64,000 bases of DNA from Rubrobacter calidifluminis (lineage in GTDB: Bacteria > Actinomycetota > Rubrobacteria > Rubrobacterales > Rubrobacteraceae): NCBI RefSeq assembly GCF_028617075.1, contig NZ_JAQKGV010000008.1:83914-147913 (forward strand), written 5' to 3'. A program made the position numbers and the translations under genes. Positions 14,971 through 26,892 of this stretch are shown here, one piece after another (positions within the stretch are counted from its first letter, which is position 1; each line of letters begins with the position of its first letter). The notes under the pieces were generated by a model, which saw only the letters and a program-made list of their open reading frames with translations, searched no databases and was not told the origin of the DNA.

Positions 14971-17757
14971 TCAGACAGCCTGACGCAGGTCGAGGTCGGC
15001 TTTCATGACCATCTCCTGGGTGTCTCGGCGGAGCTTGAAGCCGAGGTCCCTGCTGAGGCGCTGCATCGGGCGGTTGTCGAAGAGGATGTCGGCGGTGATG
15101 TGCTCGAGGCCTTCTTCGCGGCCGACCTCGAGGAGCTTCTGAAGCAGGAGCCGACCGAGGCCGCGGCGCTGGAAGCGGTCGCTTATGAGGATCGAGAACT
15201 CGGCTTCTTCGGGGGCGAAGGGTCTGCGGCTCAGGCGTCCGACGCCCATGATCTCGCGCTCGCCGGTCGCGGGGTTGCGGCGTTCGGCGACGAGGGCCAT
15301 CTCCTTGTCGTAGTCGATGAAGCAGATGCGGGTGAGGCGTTCGTGGGCTATGCGCTGGTTGAGGCCGAGCATGTGGAAGTAGCGCATGTAGACGCTCTCT
15401 TCCGAGAGGGTCTCGTGGAATCTGACCATGAGCGGCTCGTCTTCGGGGCGTATGGGGCGTATGGTCACCGGCTCGCCGTCCCTGGTCTGCTCGTGGAAGA
15501 CGTAGTGGGTGGGGTAGGGGCGGATCGCCGGGTGCGGGAGGTCCTCCTCGGCGGTGTCGGGGTCGTGCAGCACGATGCGGGCGTCGAGGGCTATCTGGAT
15601 CTCGGAGGAGACGAGCAGCGGGTTTATGTCCAGCTCCCGGATCCAGGGTTGTTCGACGATGAGGTGGGAGAAGCGCACCAGCAGCCGCTCGAGCGCCGGC
15701 AGGTCCACCGGGTCCCGTCCGCGCACGCCCTTGAGCGCCCGGTAGATCCTGGTCCGCTCCATCGTGCGTCGGGCCAGGGTGGTGGTGAGCGGCGGGAGGG
15801 CGAGCGCCCGGTCGCGGTAGACCTCGACCAGAGAGCCGCCCGATCCGAAGAGCAGGACGGGCCCGAACTGGGGGTCGATGCTGCTGCCGACGATCAGCTC
15901 GTAGCCGTCGGTCTCGACCATCCTCTGCACCGTGGCGCCGTCGAAGCCTTCGGGTATGCTCCGCTCCATCTCCTCGTACGCCCGGCGCACCTCGTCGGCG
16001 CTGCGCAGGTCCAGGCGTACACCGCCCACGTCGGTCTTGTGGGTTATCGTCTCGGAGTTGAGCTTGAGCACGACCGGGTACTCCATCCTCTCGGCGTGCT
16101 CTGCCGCCTCACGGGCGCTCCTGGCGAGACGTGTCTCCACCACGGGGATGCCGTAGGCTGCGAGGACCTCCTTGGCCTCGTACTCGGTGAGGAGCGTCCT
16201 GCCCCGGCTCCTTACGTCTTCGATCACCTCGCGCACCCGCTCACGGTCTATCTCCCCGCCCGCCACGTCCACGGCGAGCTCCGGGGTCTCGTAGATGCCG
16301 CGCAGGTTGTAGGTGTAGCGCCACATGTTGGCGAAGGCGCGGGCGGCGGAGTCCGGAAAGTCGAAGGTGGGGATTCCGGCACCGTTGAGGATGGAAGTAC
16401 CGGCGGCGACGTCGGTGCCTCCCATCCAGCTGGCCAGCATCGGCTTGCCGGTCTTTCTGGCGTACGGGGCGAGCTTCTCGGCGGTAGCGGTGGGGTCTGT
16501 CATGTCCTGCGGGGTGAGGACGACAAGCAGGCCGTCGCTGTTCGGGTCGCCGGCGGCTATCTCGAGCGCCCGGGCGTAGCGCTCGGGGTCGGCGTCACCC
16601 AGGATGTCCACCGGGTTGTTGTGGCTCCAGGCCGGGGGCAGTATGTCGTCGAGGGCCTTCCTGGTCTCGGGGGAGAGTTCGGTGAGCCTGCCGCCCCCGG
16701 CGATGAGGGCGTCGGTGGCGAGCACGCCGGGCCCTCCGGCGTTGGTGAGCACCGTGAGGTTTGGCCCCTTCGGGCGCGGCTGCTTGCCGAGCACCTCGGC
16801 CATCGAGAACAGCTCGGAGATGTCGTTCACCCGTAGGACGCCGCTGCGCCGGAAGGCGGCGTCGAGCACTTCGTCGGAGCCGGTGAGGGAGCCGGTGTGC
16901 GAGGCGGCGGCCCTCCCGGCGGCGGCCGTACGGCCAGGCTTTATGACGATGATCGGCTTGGTCATCGCGACCTCGCGCGCCGCGGAGAGGAACGAACGGG
17001 CGTCCCCGACGCTCTCCATGTAGATGACGATGCTCTGGGTGTGGGGGTCGTCCCCGAGGTACTGGATTAGGTCTCCCCAGCTGACGTCCATCATCGAGCC
17101 GACGGAGACGAAGGCCGAGAACCCCACGTTCTCCTGGAAGCTGCGGTCCAGAATCGCGGTCATGAGCGCCCCGCTCTGGCTCAAAAGCCCGACGTTGCCG
17201 GGACGGGCCATCCCCTTGGCGAAGGTGGCGTTGAGCCCGGTGTGCGGGTTCATGACCCCGAGGCAGTTGGGCCCGATGACGCGCATGCGGCCCCTGCGGG
17301 CCTCCTCCATGACCCGACGCTCGAGCCCGGCTCCCTCCGGTCCGATCTCTTTGAACCCGGCGGAGATCACGATCGCCCCGCCGACCCCGGCTTCGGCGCA
17401 CTCACGTATGACCCCCGGTACCGAGGGCGCGGGAGAGACCACGACCGCGAGATCCACACGCGTCGGTACCTCGGAGATGCTCGGATAGGCCTTTATCCCG
17501 AGCACGTTCTCCCGGTGCGGGTTCACCGGAAAGACCGTCCCCCCGAAGGGGTTGCTGATCAGATTCCACATCAGCGTCCGCCCCACGCTCCCCACCCGCT
17601 CCGTGGCCCCTATCACCGCCACGGCCCCTGGACGGAAGATCGCATCCAGCGGCTGCCGCTCGTAGCCCAGCACGTCGTGCGCCGGATCCCCACCCTTCAT
17701 CCTGCTCATCTCTCTCCCATCTCCAGTTCCCGAACTCCTGGAATTTAACTCCTGCAT
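14971..17757 (-). CDS. Acyl-CoA synthetase (NDP-forming)-GNAT fusion, Pat-type protein acyltransferase family
   Basis: A 928-residue fusion. The order is an N-terminal CoA-binding domain ([15 protein letters not shown], then NPHRENVLG), CoA-ligase-like domains ([18 protein letters not shown]), [13 protein letters not shown] carrying the His that is phosphorylated in active ADP-forming acetyl-CoA synthetases, an ATP-grasp domain ([40 protein letters not shown]), and a C-terminal GNAT domain with the acetyl-CoA loop QRRGLGRLL. Fusions of this shape include Salmonella Pat, a lysine acetyltransferase that controls acetyl-CoA synthetase. The kept His leaves synthetase activity possible. ATG at 17757 is chosen for the GAGGAGGG just upstream; an ATG at 17790 lacks one. 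An acyl-CoA ligase that could be a target is at 34.5 kb. Confidence 0.85.
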   Translation of the reverse strand: MQELNSRSSGTGDGREMSRMKGGDPAHDVLGYERQPLDAIFRPGAVAVIGATERVGSVGRTLMWNLISNPFGGTVFPVNPHRENVLGIKAYPSISEVPTRVDLAVVVSPAPSVPGVIRECAEAGVGGAIVISAGFKEIGPEGAGLERRVMEEARRGRMRVIGPNCLGVMNPHTGLNATFAKGMARPGNVGLLSQSGALMTAILDRSFQENVGFSAFVSVGSMMDVSWGDLIQYLGDDPHTQSIVIYMESVGDARSFLSAAREVAMTKPIIVIKPGRTAAAGRAAASHTGSLTGSDEVLDAAFRRSGVLRVNDISELFSMAEVLGKQPRPKGPNLTVLTNAGGPGVLATDALIAGGGRLTELSPETRKALDDILPPAWSHNNPVDILGDADPERYARALEIAAGDPNSDGLLVVLTPQDMTDPTATAEKLAPYARKTGKPMLASWMGGTDVAAGTSILNGAGIPTFDFPDSAARAFANMWRYTYNLRGIYETPELAVDVAGGEIDRERVREVIEDVRSRGRTLLTEYEAKEVLAAYGIPVVETRLARSAREAAEHAERMEYPVVLKLNSETITHKTDVGGVRLDLRSADEVRRAYEEMERSIPEGFDGATVQRMVETDGYELIVGSSIDPQFGPVLLFGSGGSLVEVYRDRALALPPLTTTLARRTMERTRIYRALKGVRGRDPVDLPALERLLVRFSHLIVEQPWIRELDINPLLVSSEIQIALDARIVLHDPDTAEEDLPHPAIRPYPTHYVFHEQTRDGEPVTIRPIRPEDEPLMVRFHETLSEESVYMRYFHMLGLNQRIAHERLTRICFIDYDKEMALVAERRNPATGEREIMGVGRLSRRPFAPEEAEFSILISDRFQRRGLGRLLLQKLLEVGREEGLEHITADILFDNRPMQRLSRDLGFKLRRDTQEMVMKADLDLRQAV

Positions 17758-17866
17758 CCGCCCTCCTCTACCTGCGTATCGTATCTTCATACTGCACTTA
17801 GATTCTTAATACACATTGCTCTGGAAGTCCGTGAACCGTTCAACGGGGTGGGGTTAGACTGAGGGT

Positions 17867-18082
17867 ATGGCCTTTTTGCGCAGGATCTTCTTTGTGGTGG
17901 TTGCGGGCGTCTATTTCCTTTTGATGTGGGGGTTTCTCACGGGGGCGGTGGCGATTCTGGGGGCCTTTGCGGTGCGGGCTTTTGGGGTCGAGGGGGTGGA
18001 GGTGCCCGTTCTGCTGGCCTCTGCTTTGATCGCGTTTTTCCTCAGCGCGGCCCTCTTGAGGTTCCTGCGCCGCCGGGCATGA
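17867..18082 (+). CDS. Small two-helix membrane protein, unknown
   Basis: A 71-residue protein with two hydrophobic helices (FVVVAGVYFLLMWGFL and PVLLASALIAFFLSAALL) and basic ends (FLRRIF and RFLRRRA). Not recognised. The ATG has TAGACT ending six bases upstream, so a leaderless message is likely. GAGGGT directly touching the ATG is too close to serve as a ribosome site. Its stop codon opens a strong hairpin shared with the convergent aldolase gene. Confidence 0.55.
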   Translation: MAFLRRIFFVVVAGVYFLLMWGFLTGAVAILGAFAVRAFGVEGVEVPVLLASALIAFFLSAALLRFLRRRA

Positions 18083-18114
18083 AGGAGGCGACGGGGTAGC
18101 CCGTCGCCTCCTTC
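18081..18114. terminator. Perfect bidirectional hairpin terminator
   Basis: GAAGGAGGCGACGGG (18081-18095), loop GTAG, CCCGTCGCCTCCTTC (18100-18114): a perfect 15-bp stem between two convergent genes. It starts within the stop codon of the upstream small gene. There is no T-run on either side. Confidence 0.8.
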
Positions 18115-18137
18115 GGGGTGGCTGGGTCTCTGAGCCT

Positions 18138-19166
18138 TTAGGCGGCCTCCTTCTCCAGCTCCTCGGTGTAGCTGCCGGAGCGGGCGGCGCTGTTCATCTT
18201 CGCCCGGTGGCGGAAGATCTTCTGGGCCTTCTCGACGTTCTCGGGCTTGCCGGCCCAGATCTCCATCGGCTGCTGCTGCAGGGCGCGGGCGTAGGAGAAG
18301 GAGAGCTCCCACGGCAGGCGGCCCTTGTAGATGCGGTTCATCGCGTTGAGGTGCTCGGTCGCCTGGATGTCACCCTGGCCGCCGGAGAGGAAGACGACGC
18401 CGGGCACCGCCGCCGGGACGCTGCGGAGCAGGCACTCCACCGTGGCGCGGGCCACCTCCTCCACGCCGGACTGGACCGGGGCCTCCTTGCCCGAGATGAC
18501 CATGTTCGGCTTCAGGAGCGTACCGGTGAGCTCGACCCGCTGCTCGTAGAGCTGCTGGTAGGTCGTCTTGAGCATCCACTCGGTCACCTCGAAGCACTGC
18601 TCGATCGAGTGGTCGCCGTCGATGAGGACCTCCGGCTCGACGATCGGCACCAGGTCCGCCTCCTGGCAGAGCGCCGCGTAGCGGGCCAGGGCGTGGGCGT
18701 TGGCCTCGATGCAGCGGCGGGTCGGGATGCCGTCGCCGATCGCGATAACCGCGCGCCACTTGGCGAAACGCGCGCCCATCCCCCGGTACTCGGCGAGGCG
18801 GTCTCTGAGGCCGTCCAGGCCCTCGGTCACCTTCTCTCCCGGGGAGAGCGCCATGTCCTTCGCGCCCTTGTCCACCTTGATGCCCGGGATTATCCCCTGG
18901 TTCTCGAGCACCTTCGGCAGCGGGGTACCGTCGGAGGCCTTCTGGCGGATCGTCTCGTCGAAGAGGATCACGCCGGAGAGATATTCCCCGATGCCCTCGG
19001 TGGTGAACAGCATCTCGCGGTAGGCGCGGCGGGTGTCCTCGGTCGACTCGATGCCGACCGCCTTGAAGCGCTTCTCGATCGTACCGAAGCTCTCGTCGGC
19101 CGCGAGGATGCCCTTGCCCGGCGCCACCAGGGCCCGGGCGGTCTTCTCCAGTTCCTGCAGGTTCAC
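18138..19166 (-). CDS. fba: Fructose-bisphosphate aldolase class I
   Basis: A 342-residue class I (Schiff-base) aldolase that cleaves fructose-1,6-bisphosphate in glycolysis and joins trioses in gluconeogenesis. Family marks are GKGILAADESFGTIEKRF near the N-terminus, PIVEPEVLIDGDH, and GTLLKPNMVISG with the Schiff-base Lys, then FLSGGQGD and WELSFSYARALQ. GTG at 19166 is the start, with AAGGAGG five bases away. Most bacteria rely on class II enzymes; class I also occurs in some actinobacteria. The AT-rich upstream region holds a perfect inverted repeat. Confidence 0.95.
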   Translation of the reverse strand: MNLQELEKTARALVAPGKGILAADESFGTIEKRFKAVGIESTEDTRRAYREMLFTTEGIGEYLSGVILFDETIRQKASDGTPLPKVLENQGIIPGIKVDKGAKDMALSPGEKVTEGLDGLRDRLAEYRGMGARFAKWRAVIAIGDGIPTRRCIEANAHALARYAALCQEADLVPIVEPEVLIDGDHSIEQCFEVTEWMLKTTYQQLYEQRVELTGTLLKPNMVISGKEAPVQSGVEEVARATVECLLRSVPAAVPGVVFLSGGQGDIQATEHLNAMNRIYKGRLPWELSFSYARALQQQPMEIWAGKPENVEKAQKIFRHRAKMNSAARSGSYTEELEKEAA

Positions 19167-19220
19167 TCTCGCCTCCTTCTCTTCTGGCTAACGCTTTTTC
19201 TTCGAAGGCCCAAGCAATTC

Positions 19221-19234
19221 ATAGACTAATCTAT
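19221..19234 (-). promoter_or_regulatory. AT-rich promoter region with inverted repeat, fba
   Basis: ATAGA-CTAA-TCTAT is a perfect 14-bp inverted repeat in an AT-rich island about 55 bases upstream of the aldolase GTG, next to the only strongly AT-rich tract between the divergent aldolase and YyaL-like genes. Likely promoter and operator, though no clean -35/-10 pair was fixed. Confidence 0.35.
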
Positions 19235-19340
19235 TTTATTCCCCGGCAAAACTCCAATCCCAAACTCTCCGCGGGGATAGTAGCCGACCGTGTGATACGT
19301 TTTGGAGAAGAGTCCCAGGCGAGCACAGGAGAGGCGCACA

Positions 19341-21392
<2,052 letters not shown>

Positions 21393-21402
21393 CCGGGCGG
21401 CC

Positions 21403-22608
21403 TCAGACCTCCTCCAGGGCCCGGGCGATGTCCTCTTTTATGTCCTCCGGATGCTCTATGCCGACCGAGACGCGCACCAGGTTCTCGCCGACCCCGAGGC
21501 GCTCCCGGCGCGAGGGTGGGAGGTCCCGGTGGGATGAGGTGGCCGGATGGGTGGCCAGCGTGTAGACGTCCCCCAGGCTCGGGGTGCGCACGCACACCTC
21601 GAGCGCGTTCAGGAACCGGAAGACCCCCTCGCGCCCTTCGGTGTCCAGCTCGAAGGAGAGCAGCCCGCTCGGCCCCGAGAGGGTACGCCGGGCGACCTCG
21701 CGGTCCGGGTGGTCCTCCATCGAGAGGTGGTTCACCCGGCGCACCTTCGGGTGCTCCGCGAGGAAACCCGCCAGCCGGGTGGAGTTCTCGCACTGGCGCT
21801 CCACGCGCAGCGGCAGCGTCTTGAGCCCCCGCAGGGCGAGCCAGGCCTCGAACGGGCCGAGGATGCCCCCGGTGAGCTTGCGCACCTGGTCGAGGGCCGC
21901 GTCGTAGGGGGGACCGGCGGTGACCACACCGGCCGTCAGATCCCCGTGCCCCGAGAGGTACTTGGTCGCGCTGTGGACGACGATGTCCGCGCCGAGCTCC
22001 AGCGGGCGCTGCAGGTAAGGGGTGCCGAAGGTGTTGTCCACGATCAGGGCGGCTCCGGCGGAGCGTGAGAGCTCCGCCAGGCGCGGCACGTCGGCGACCC
22101 GCAGCAGGGGGTTCGAGATCGACTCTACGACGAGCGCGCGGGGGTTGAGCTCCTCGACCCGCCTCTGCAGGCTCTTCAGATCGTAGAAGTCAGCGAAGCG
22201 CACCTCGACCCCGCTCGAACCGAAGATCTGTACCAGGAGCGTCGCGGTCGAGCCGTAGAGCTGTTCGGCGGCCAGCACGCGCCCCCCGGGAGAGAGCTCG
22301 GCCGCGAGAAGCGCCGCGTGCAGCGCGGCCATGCCCGAGGCGAAGGCGAAGGAGCGCGCCCCGCCCCGTGGGCTCTCCAGGGCGGCGATGGCCTCCTCGA
22401 AGGCGGTGACGGTCGGGTTGCCGTAGCGGGTGTAGCTGTAGCCCGCCTCCTCGCCGCCGAGCACCCGGTCGGTGGTCTGCACGTCCGGGTGCCAGAAGGT
22501 GGTCGAGGCGTAGATGGGCGTCGAGATGGGGTTGCTGGTGTCGGGCTCCCGCCCACCGCCGCCGCGCCGCTCGCCGGCGTGGACGGCTCTGGTCTCGAAG
22601 CGTCTCAA
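21403..22608 (-). CDS. Cys/Met metabolism PLP-dependent lyase/synthase (cystathionine gamma-synthase, methionine gamma-lyase or O-acetylhomoserine group)
   Basis: A 401-residue PLP enzyme of the trans-sulfuration group. It has YTRYGNPTVTAFEEAIAALE, the PLP-stacking region YGSTATLLVQIF, IVDNTFGTPYLQRPLELGAD, the PLP lysine in VVHSATKYLSGHGD, and a C-terminal VSVGIEHPEDI. These marks do not separate synthase from lyase. There are no sulfur-assimilation neighbours to settle it. TTG at 22608 is the start; AGGAGA lies about ten bases upstream. It ends 10 bases from the convergent YyaL-like gene. Confidence 0.88.
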   Translation of the reverse strand: MRRFETRAVHAGERRGGGGREPDTSNPISTPIYASTTFWHPDVQTTDRVLGGEEAGYSYTRYGNPTVTAFEEAIAALESPRGGARSFAFASGMAALHAALLAAELSPGGRVLAAEQLYGSTATLLVQIFGSSGVEVRFADFYDLKSLQRRVEELNPRALVVESISNPLLRVADVPRLAELSRSAGAALIVDNTFGTPYLQRPLELGADIVVHSATKYLSGHGDLTAGVVTAGPPYDAALDQVRKLTGGILGPFEAWLALRGLKTLPLRVERQCENSTRLAGFLAEHPKVRRVNHLSMEDHPDREVARRTLSGPSGLLSFELDTEGREGVFRFLNALEVCVRTPSLGDVYTLATHPATSSHRDLPPSRRERLGVGENLVRVSVGIEHPEDIKEDIARALEEV

Positions 22609-22659
22609 AAAGGGTCACTCTCCTCTCGCGATGCTGCTCCGGACAGGGGAATTCGTATG

Positions 22660-24711
22660 TTAAACCACGCCGCCCGGCGTTTGGGCGTTCTTCGGGGCGA
22701 AGATCACGATGGCCCGGTTCTCGTACACCCTGCGGTAATCCGGGGCGTCCGCGAAGGCGCGCCAGTTGACGCCGGGGTACCGCTTGTATATGACGATGTA
22801 CCGCACGTCGTTTTCCCGCAGGAACCTCGCGGTGCGCCCGCCCCTGGGATGGTGCAGCACCCACTGCGAGACGAGGAGAGGTCTCTTGCCAGCGGTCGGC
22901 AGGGAGCGGGGGTGCTCTATGCGGTGCTCGCGGTAGGACTGCAGCCCGGTGTAGCCGCCCAGCGCGAGGACCGCCCGGTTGGAGATCCCACGCCCCAGGT
23001 ACGGGGTCGAGATTATGTTGCCCCCGCGGTTGTGTTCCCTCAACCACGCTCCGGCACGTGCCAGGGAGGGGGTGAGGACCGCCTGCCCCGGCAGCCGCGC
23101 GGCATCCAGGCCGAGCGCGGCCTGGATCACCACGACGGTGCAGAGCAGGACGAGGGTGGTCTTCGAGAGCAGCCGGGGTAGGCCGGCCTGCCAGGCCGGG
23201 CGTACGAGCGAGACCGAGGCGAACGCCGCCGCCGCGACGAGCGGGATACTCAGGTCGCGGCTGAAGCGCTCGGGGAACCCCGAGAGAGAGGTCCGGCTGC
23301 CGGCGAAGAGGATCAGGACCCACAGCAGCAGCGTGGCCCGCGCGGCGATCTCCTTGCGGGAGGGGGTATGCAGCGCCAGGAGCAGCAGACCGAGCAGACC
23401 GAGCCAGAGGACGGGGGGTGAGAGCTCCGCGAGCGTGCCACGGAAGTCCGGCGGGCTCTGGCTGCCGATCGTCACGGCGACGGCCCGGCCGGTTCCTCCT
23501 GGGCTGCTGATACCAGAGAGGAGATGTGGCAGGTCGTAGGTCCTCCAGGCCCAGAGCACCGAGAGTACGGCCGTGAGCGAGAGGGAGAGGACGAGTGTGA
23601 GAGCCTCCCTGCGCTGGGCGGTGAAGAGCAGGTAGGGCACGATCAGCACCGAGACGCAGGCCAGGAGGAGGGCCATGTAGAGCGTCCCGACCGGGTGGTA
23701 CAGAACGACTGAGGAACCGAGGAGCCCGGAGAGCAGCGCACGCCGGGCCGAGGGGTTCCGGTAGAGGTCGAGCAGCGCCGCGACCGCCAGCACCATCAGG
23801 AAGTAGGCGGAGAAGAAATTCGGGTAGCGTGCCTGGGCGAAGTCGTCGTAGGAACTGCTGGCGACGACCCCCGAGAGGAATGCTGCCGCCACCCCGAACT
23901 CCCAGCCCCACAGGCGGCGGGACAGCGCGTAGGCCGCCAGCGCCCCGAGGGCCGGCAATGCCGGGGCGAGTACCGGGAAGAGCTCCAGCGGGGTGAGCCT
24001 TCCGAGGCGGCAGATCACGGCCGTAAGCGTCGGGAAGCCGGGCGGGTAGATGAGATAGGAGGAGTAGGAACCGTGCCAGAGCATCTGCTCGGCCATCACG
24101 GCGTGGGAAAACTGGTCGCCGCCGCGCAGGTAGGGCCAGTCGTGGACCACTGGTCCCCAATAGCCGCGCGCGAGCGTCACGAGCAGCGCCGCCGAGAGGA
24201 GCCCCGCGGAGAGCAGCGGCTTCCGCGGGCTCTCGAAGGTTCCAGCGGTCTGTCCGCCCCCCAGAGCCCCGCTCGCGACCACCCCCGCGACGACAAGCAG
24301 CACTACGATGGGTGGCGCCGAGGTCGCGGGGGAGATGAAGCCCAGCATGGAGATGACGACGAGCGCCAGCGCCATCCCGAGGGCGCCCATCGAGAACCCG
24401 CCGAACGGGGGTGGGGTGGAGAGCAGCGGCTGCTCCTGGGCCCGGGCCGGGCCCAGGAGCAGCCGCGCCCCGAGCCCGCAGAGGAAGACCGCAAGTACCG
24501 CCGCGAGCGCCACCGGAAGCGTCACCCCGCCGCCCGTGATCCAGGAGATGGCTAGGGTGGCTGCGGGGACGAGCAGGGAGGAGATGGCCGCCGAGCAGGC
24601 CAGACGCTCGGGGACGTCGCGCCTGCCGGAGAGGGTTCGCTCCCAGAAGTATCCCGGGAGCAGGCCTGCCAGTAGCGCCGCCAGGATGGCCCTCGTCAGC
24701 TGATCGGCCAA
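22660..24711 (-). CDS. Large polytopic membrane protein, possible GT-C type glycosyltransferase
   Basis: A 683-residue protein with about a dozen hydrophobic helices and a C-terminal soluble part of roughly 130 residues (from REHNRGGNIISTPYLGRG to the end, with DVRYIVIYKRYP). The loop YLRGGDQFSHAVMAEQMLWH after the early helices carries Asp and His, as in GT-C enzymes where an acidic loop binds a lipid-linked sugar. SYLIYPPGFPTLTAVI resembles similar loops. No exact family was recognised and the activity is unproven. TTG at 24711 has GGGAGG upstream. It lies 21 bases after a gene of the same build, so the two form an operon. Confidence 0.6.
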   Translation of the reverse strand: MADQLTRAILAALLAGLLPGYFWERTLSGRRDVPERLACSAAISSLLVPAATLAISWITGGGVTLPVALAAVLAVFLCGLGARLLLGPARAQEQPLLSTPPPFGGFSMGALGMALALVVISMLGFISPATSAPPIVVLLVVAGVVASGALGGGQTAGTFESPRKPLLSAGLLSAALLVTLARGYWGPVVHDWPYLRGGDQFSHAVMAEQMLWHGSYSSYLIYPPGFPTLTAVICRLGRLTPLELFPVLAPALPALGALAAYALSRRLWGWEFGVAAAFLSGVVASSSYDDFAQARYPNFFSAYFLMVLAVAALLDLYRNPSARRALLSGLLGSSVVLYHPVGTLYMALLLACVSVLIVPYLLFTAQRREALTLVLSLSLTAVLSVLWAWRTYDLPHLLSGISSPGGTGRAVAVTIGSQSPPDFRGTLAELSPPVLWLGLLGLLLLALHTPSRKEIAARATLLLWVLILFAGSRTSLSGFPERFSRDLSIPLVAAAAFASVSLVRPAWQAGLPRLLSKTTLVLLCTVVVIQAALGLDAARLPGQAVLTPSLARAGAWLREHNRGGNIISTPYLGRGISNRAVLALGGYTGLQSYREHRIEHPRSLPTAGKRPLLVSQWVLHHPRGGRTARFLRENDVRYIVIYKRYPGVNWRAFADAPDYRRVYENRAIVIFAPKNAQTPGGVV

Positions 24712-24732
24712 GCAAGCCTCCCGGTCCCTGGG

Positions 24733-26892
24733 TCAGGGGTTGGCCGGCGGGCTGACGCCGAGGTGGCCGGCCAGGGTCCGGTAGTCCACCCTGTAGAGGC
24801 TGTACCGCTGGCTCGGGGTTGGAATGTGTACGAAGCCCGGCAGGTGCATCATCTGGTCGTTCAGCGGGGTCTCGGCGTAGACCAGGACGTACTTTACGTG
24901 ATAGTGGCGCAGTATACGGTATGCCTCGAGCAGCGTCGGACCCGAGTAGAACTTGTGCACGTCGAGGTCGCGTCGGGGGACCCTGATCTTGTCGCCGGAG
25001 AGTTTCTCGAGCTGACCCAGATGTTCCAGGATCGGGTCTCCGCGAAAGCTGATCACGTTGAGGTAGGAGGAGTAAGCCGGGATAGCGATGTTGTCGTGGT
25101 CCGGAGCCATCACGACCGCCGGCTGGCGGATGTTGTGCTGCATCCAGCGGAAGATCGGGTCGAAGAAGAAGGAACGGTCGAGCGGGGGCGGGCCGCTGTC
25201 TATCTCACGCGCGCCGCTCGTGGCGGCTGGTGCGGCAAACCCGGCGAGCACGACCACGAGCACCACGGCGAGCAGGCCGCTCGAGAGCCCCCGCAGTCCC
25301 CTCCCAGTCAGGGTGCCGGAGAGACGCCGGAGGAGCTCGGACGCCATCCAGGCGTCGGTCAGGACGGTGGCCAGCGGTATCGGCCAGGCCATCCGGTATA
25401 GCTGGCCGGGGGCTATCACGTCGTTGCCGACGAAGGTCGCCAGAGGGGGTAGATAGCACACCAGCGTCGAGACGGCGAGGGTGCCGAGGAGGAGCCGGGC
25501 CGGGAGGCTCCGGCGGAGACGCAGGGCCAGGAAGGGCACGCCGGCCACGTAGCCCAGCGCTATGGCCGGTATGAGCAGCAGGTACGGGTGCATGATGTAA
25601 AGCCCGTCTCCCAGCCTGAAGATGTGCCGCCACTCCGGGCGGACGAAGACCATGTTCGCCAGCACCTCGGGTGGGGTGCCGCCTATGTCGGCGTCGTAGA
25701 GCTTGGCTGTCGGCGGGATCCCCCTGAAGAGGACGTAGAGGAGCGGACCCAGCGCCAGACTCACGAACGGCAGCGCGAGCCCTGCGGTTTCGAGCCAGGC
25801 TTTCCGCTCCCTCAGTCCGCACAGAAGGTGTACGATCCCGAAACCACCGACCGAGATGGCTATGACTGCCAGGCCGACCGGGTGGACCGTAACGACGGCC
25901 CAGCACAGAAACGCGAAGCCCAGCAGGTGGCGGACTCGCCGGGTCCGGACGAAGCAGAGGGCGAGCGCGAGCGCAACCGGCAGGAAGAGATAGCGGGTGA
26001 GGAACTTGTCCTGCACCACGCGCGCCACGATTTCACCGCCGAGGCTCTGCGGGGTGGGCTCCAGCTGGCCCAGGAGGAACAGTACGTAGAAGGTGGCAGC
26101 GAGGAGCGCCGTCCGGTGGCCGCCGAAGAGGGCGACCCCCAGGGCGTAGAACGCCAGGAGGGCCACCACCACGAGCGTCGGCTCCAGGTAGTGCAACACC
26201 AGCGTGACCGGGTCGATGCCGGCGACGCGCGAGAGGGCTGCCTGCTCCAACAGCCACCCGTTTATCTTCACCCGGGAGATGGCCGCCACCCTCTCCCCGA
26301 AATACGGGTCGTAGAGGGTCAGGTGCCGGGTGTTCAGGTATTCACGGATCCATGCCAGGTAGTCCCAGGTATCCCCGTCCACCATGGGGTACCTGATGTG
26401 GGCCAGGTAACCCAGCGTGATCGCCCCGCACGTAAACGGGACCCAGAGCCACCAGGCTGCCTCCGAGAGGTCCTCCCCGGAGACCGTCCGTGCGGTGTCG
26501 GACGCTGGGCGCTTGATCAGGACGTCCACCAGCGAGAACGCGATCGCTAGCGCCACGACTACGCCGCAGAGGAAGAGGTAGGCGGAGAGGCTCTCGTGCA
26601 GGATCAGGAACGGAACCCCCAGCACGCCGAAAAGCGAGACGCTGAAGGCGAAGGACGCCGGGATGGCCCCTGCCCCGCCTAACGCCTGTGAGAACCACCT
26701 CTCGTAGATCACGTACCCCGGGATCAGAAACAGAACCAGCGCCGCCCCGAAGCGGAGCATCGGCAGCCCGTGCAGCGTCTGCTGGAGCGGACCCACGGCT
26801 GTCCAAGACGCCACCGCGAGCGGTAACAGGAGGATGTTCGGGAGCCACCGGGCCCCGCCGTGTTTCCTCGATACACCTGCAGAACTCTTCAA
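24733..26892 (-). CDS. Large polytopic membrane protein, GT-C-like partner of the downstream gene
   Basis: A 719-residue protein with many hydrophobic helices. It has a short loop GDTWDYLAWIREYLNTRHL, similar in place and character to acidic loops of GT-C glycosyltransferases, and a soluble tail (RHYHVKYVLVYAETPL) that parallels VRYIVIYKRYP in the next gene. Related proteins are often annotated only as conserved membrane proteins. The TTG start is preceded by AGAGAGG. The pair may build or modify a cell-surface glycan; this is inferred from topology only. There are no nucleotide-sugar genes beside them. Confidence 0.58.
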   Translation of the reverse strand: MKSSAGVSRKHGGARWLPNILLLPLAVASWTAVGPLQQTLHGLPMLRFGAALVLFLIPGYVIYERWFSQALGGAGAIPASFAFSVSLFGVLGVPFLILHESLSAYLFLCGVVVALAIAFSLVDVLIKRPASDTARTVSGEDLSEAAWWLWVPFTCGAITLGYLAHIRYPMVDGDTWDYLAWIREYLNTRHLTLYDPYFGERVAAISRVKINGWLLEQAALSRVAGIDPVTLVLHYLEPTLVVVALLAFYALGVALFGGHRTALLAATFYVLFLLGQLEPTPQSLGGEIVARVVQDKFLTRYLFLPVALALALCFVRTRRVRHLLGFAFLCWAVVTVHPVGLAVIAISVGGFGIVHLLCGLRERKAWLETAGLALPFVSLALGPLLYVLFRGIPPTAKLYDADIGGTPPEVLANMVFVRPEWRHIFRLGDGLYIMHPYLLLIPAIALGYVAGVPFLALRLRRSLPARLLLGTLAVSTLVCYLPPLATFVGNDVIAPGQLYRMAWPIPLATVLTDAWMASELLRRLSGTLTGRGLRGLSSGLLAVVLVVVLAGFAAPAATSGAREIDSGPPPLDRSFFFDPIFRWMQHNIRQPAVVMAPDHDNIAIPAYSSYLNVISFRGDPILEHLGQLEKLSGDKIRVPRRDLDVHKFYSGPTLLEAYRILRHYHVKYVLVYAETPLNDQMMHLPGFVHIPTPSQRYSLYRVDYRTLAGHLGVSPPANP

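Noticed and set aside
22190..24715. 841-codon minus-strand frame across the membrane protein gene
   Set aside because: Arg/Pro-rich with no motifs; the overlapping frame is a clear polytopic membrane protein.
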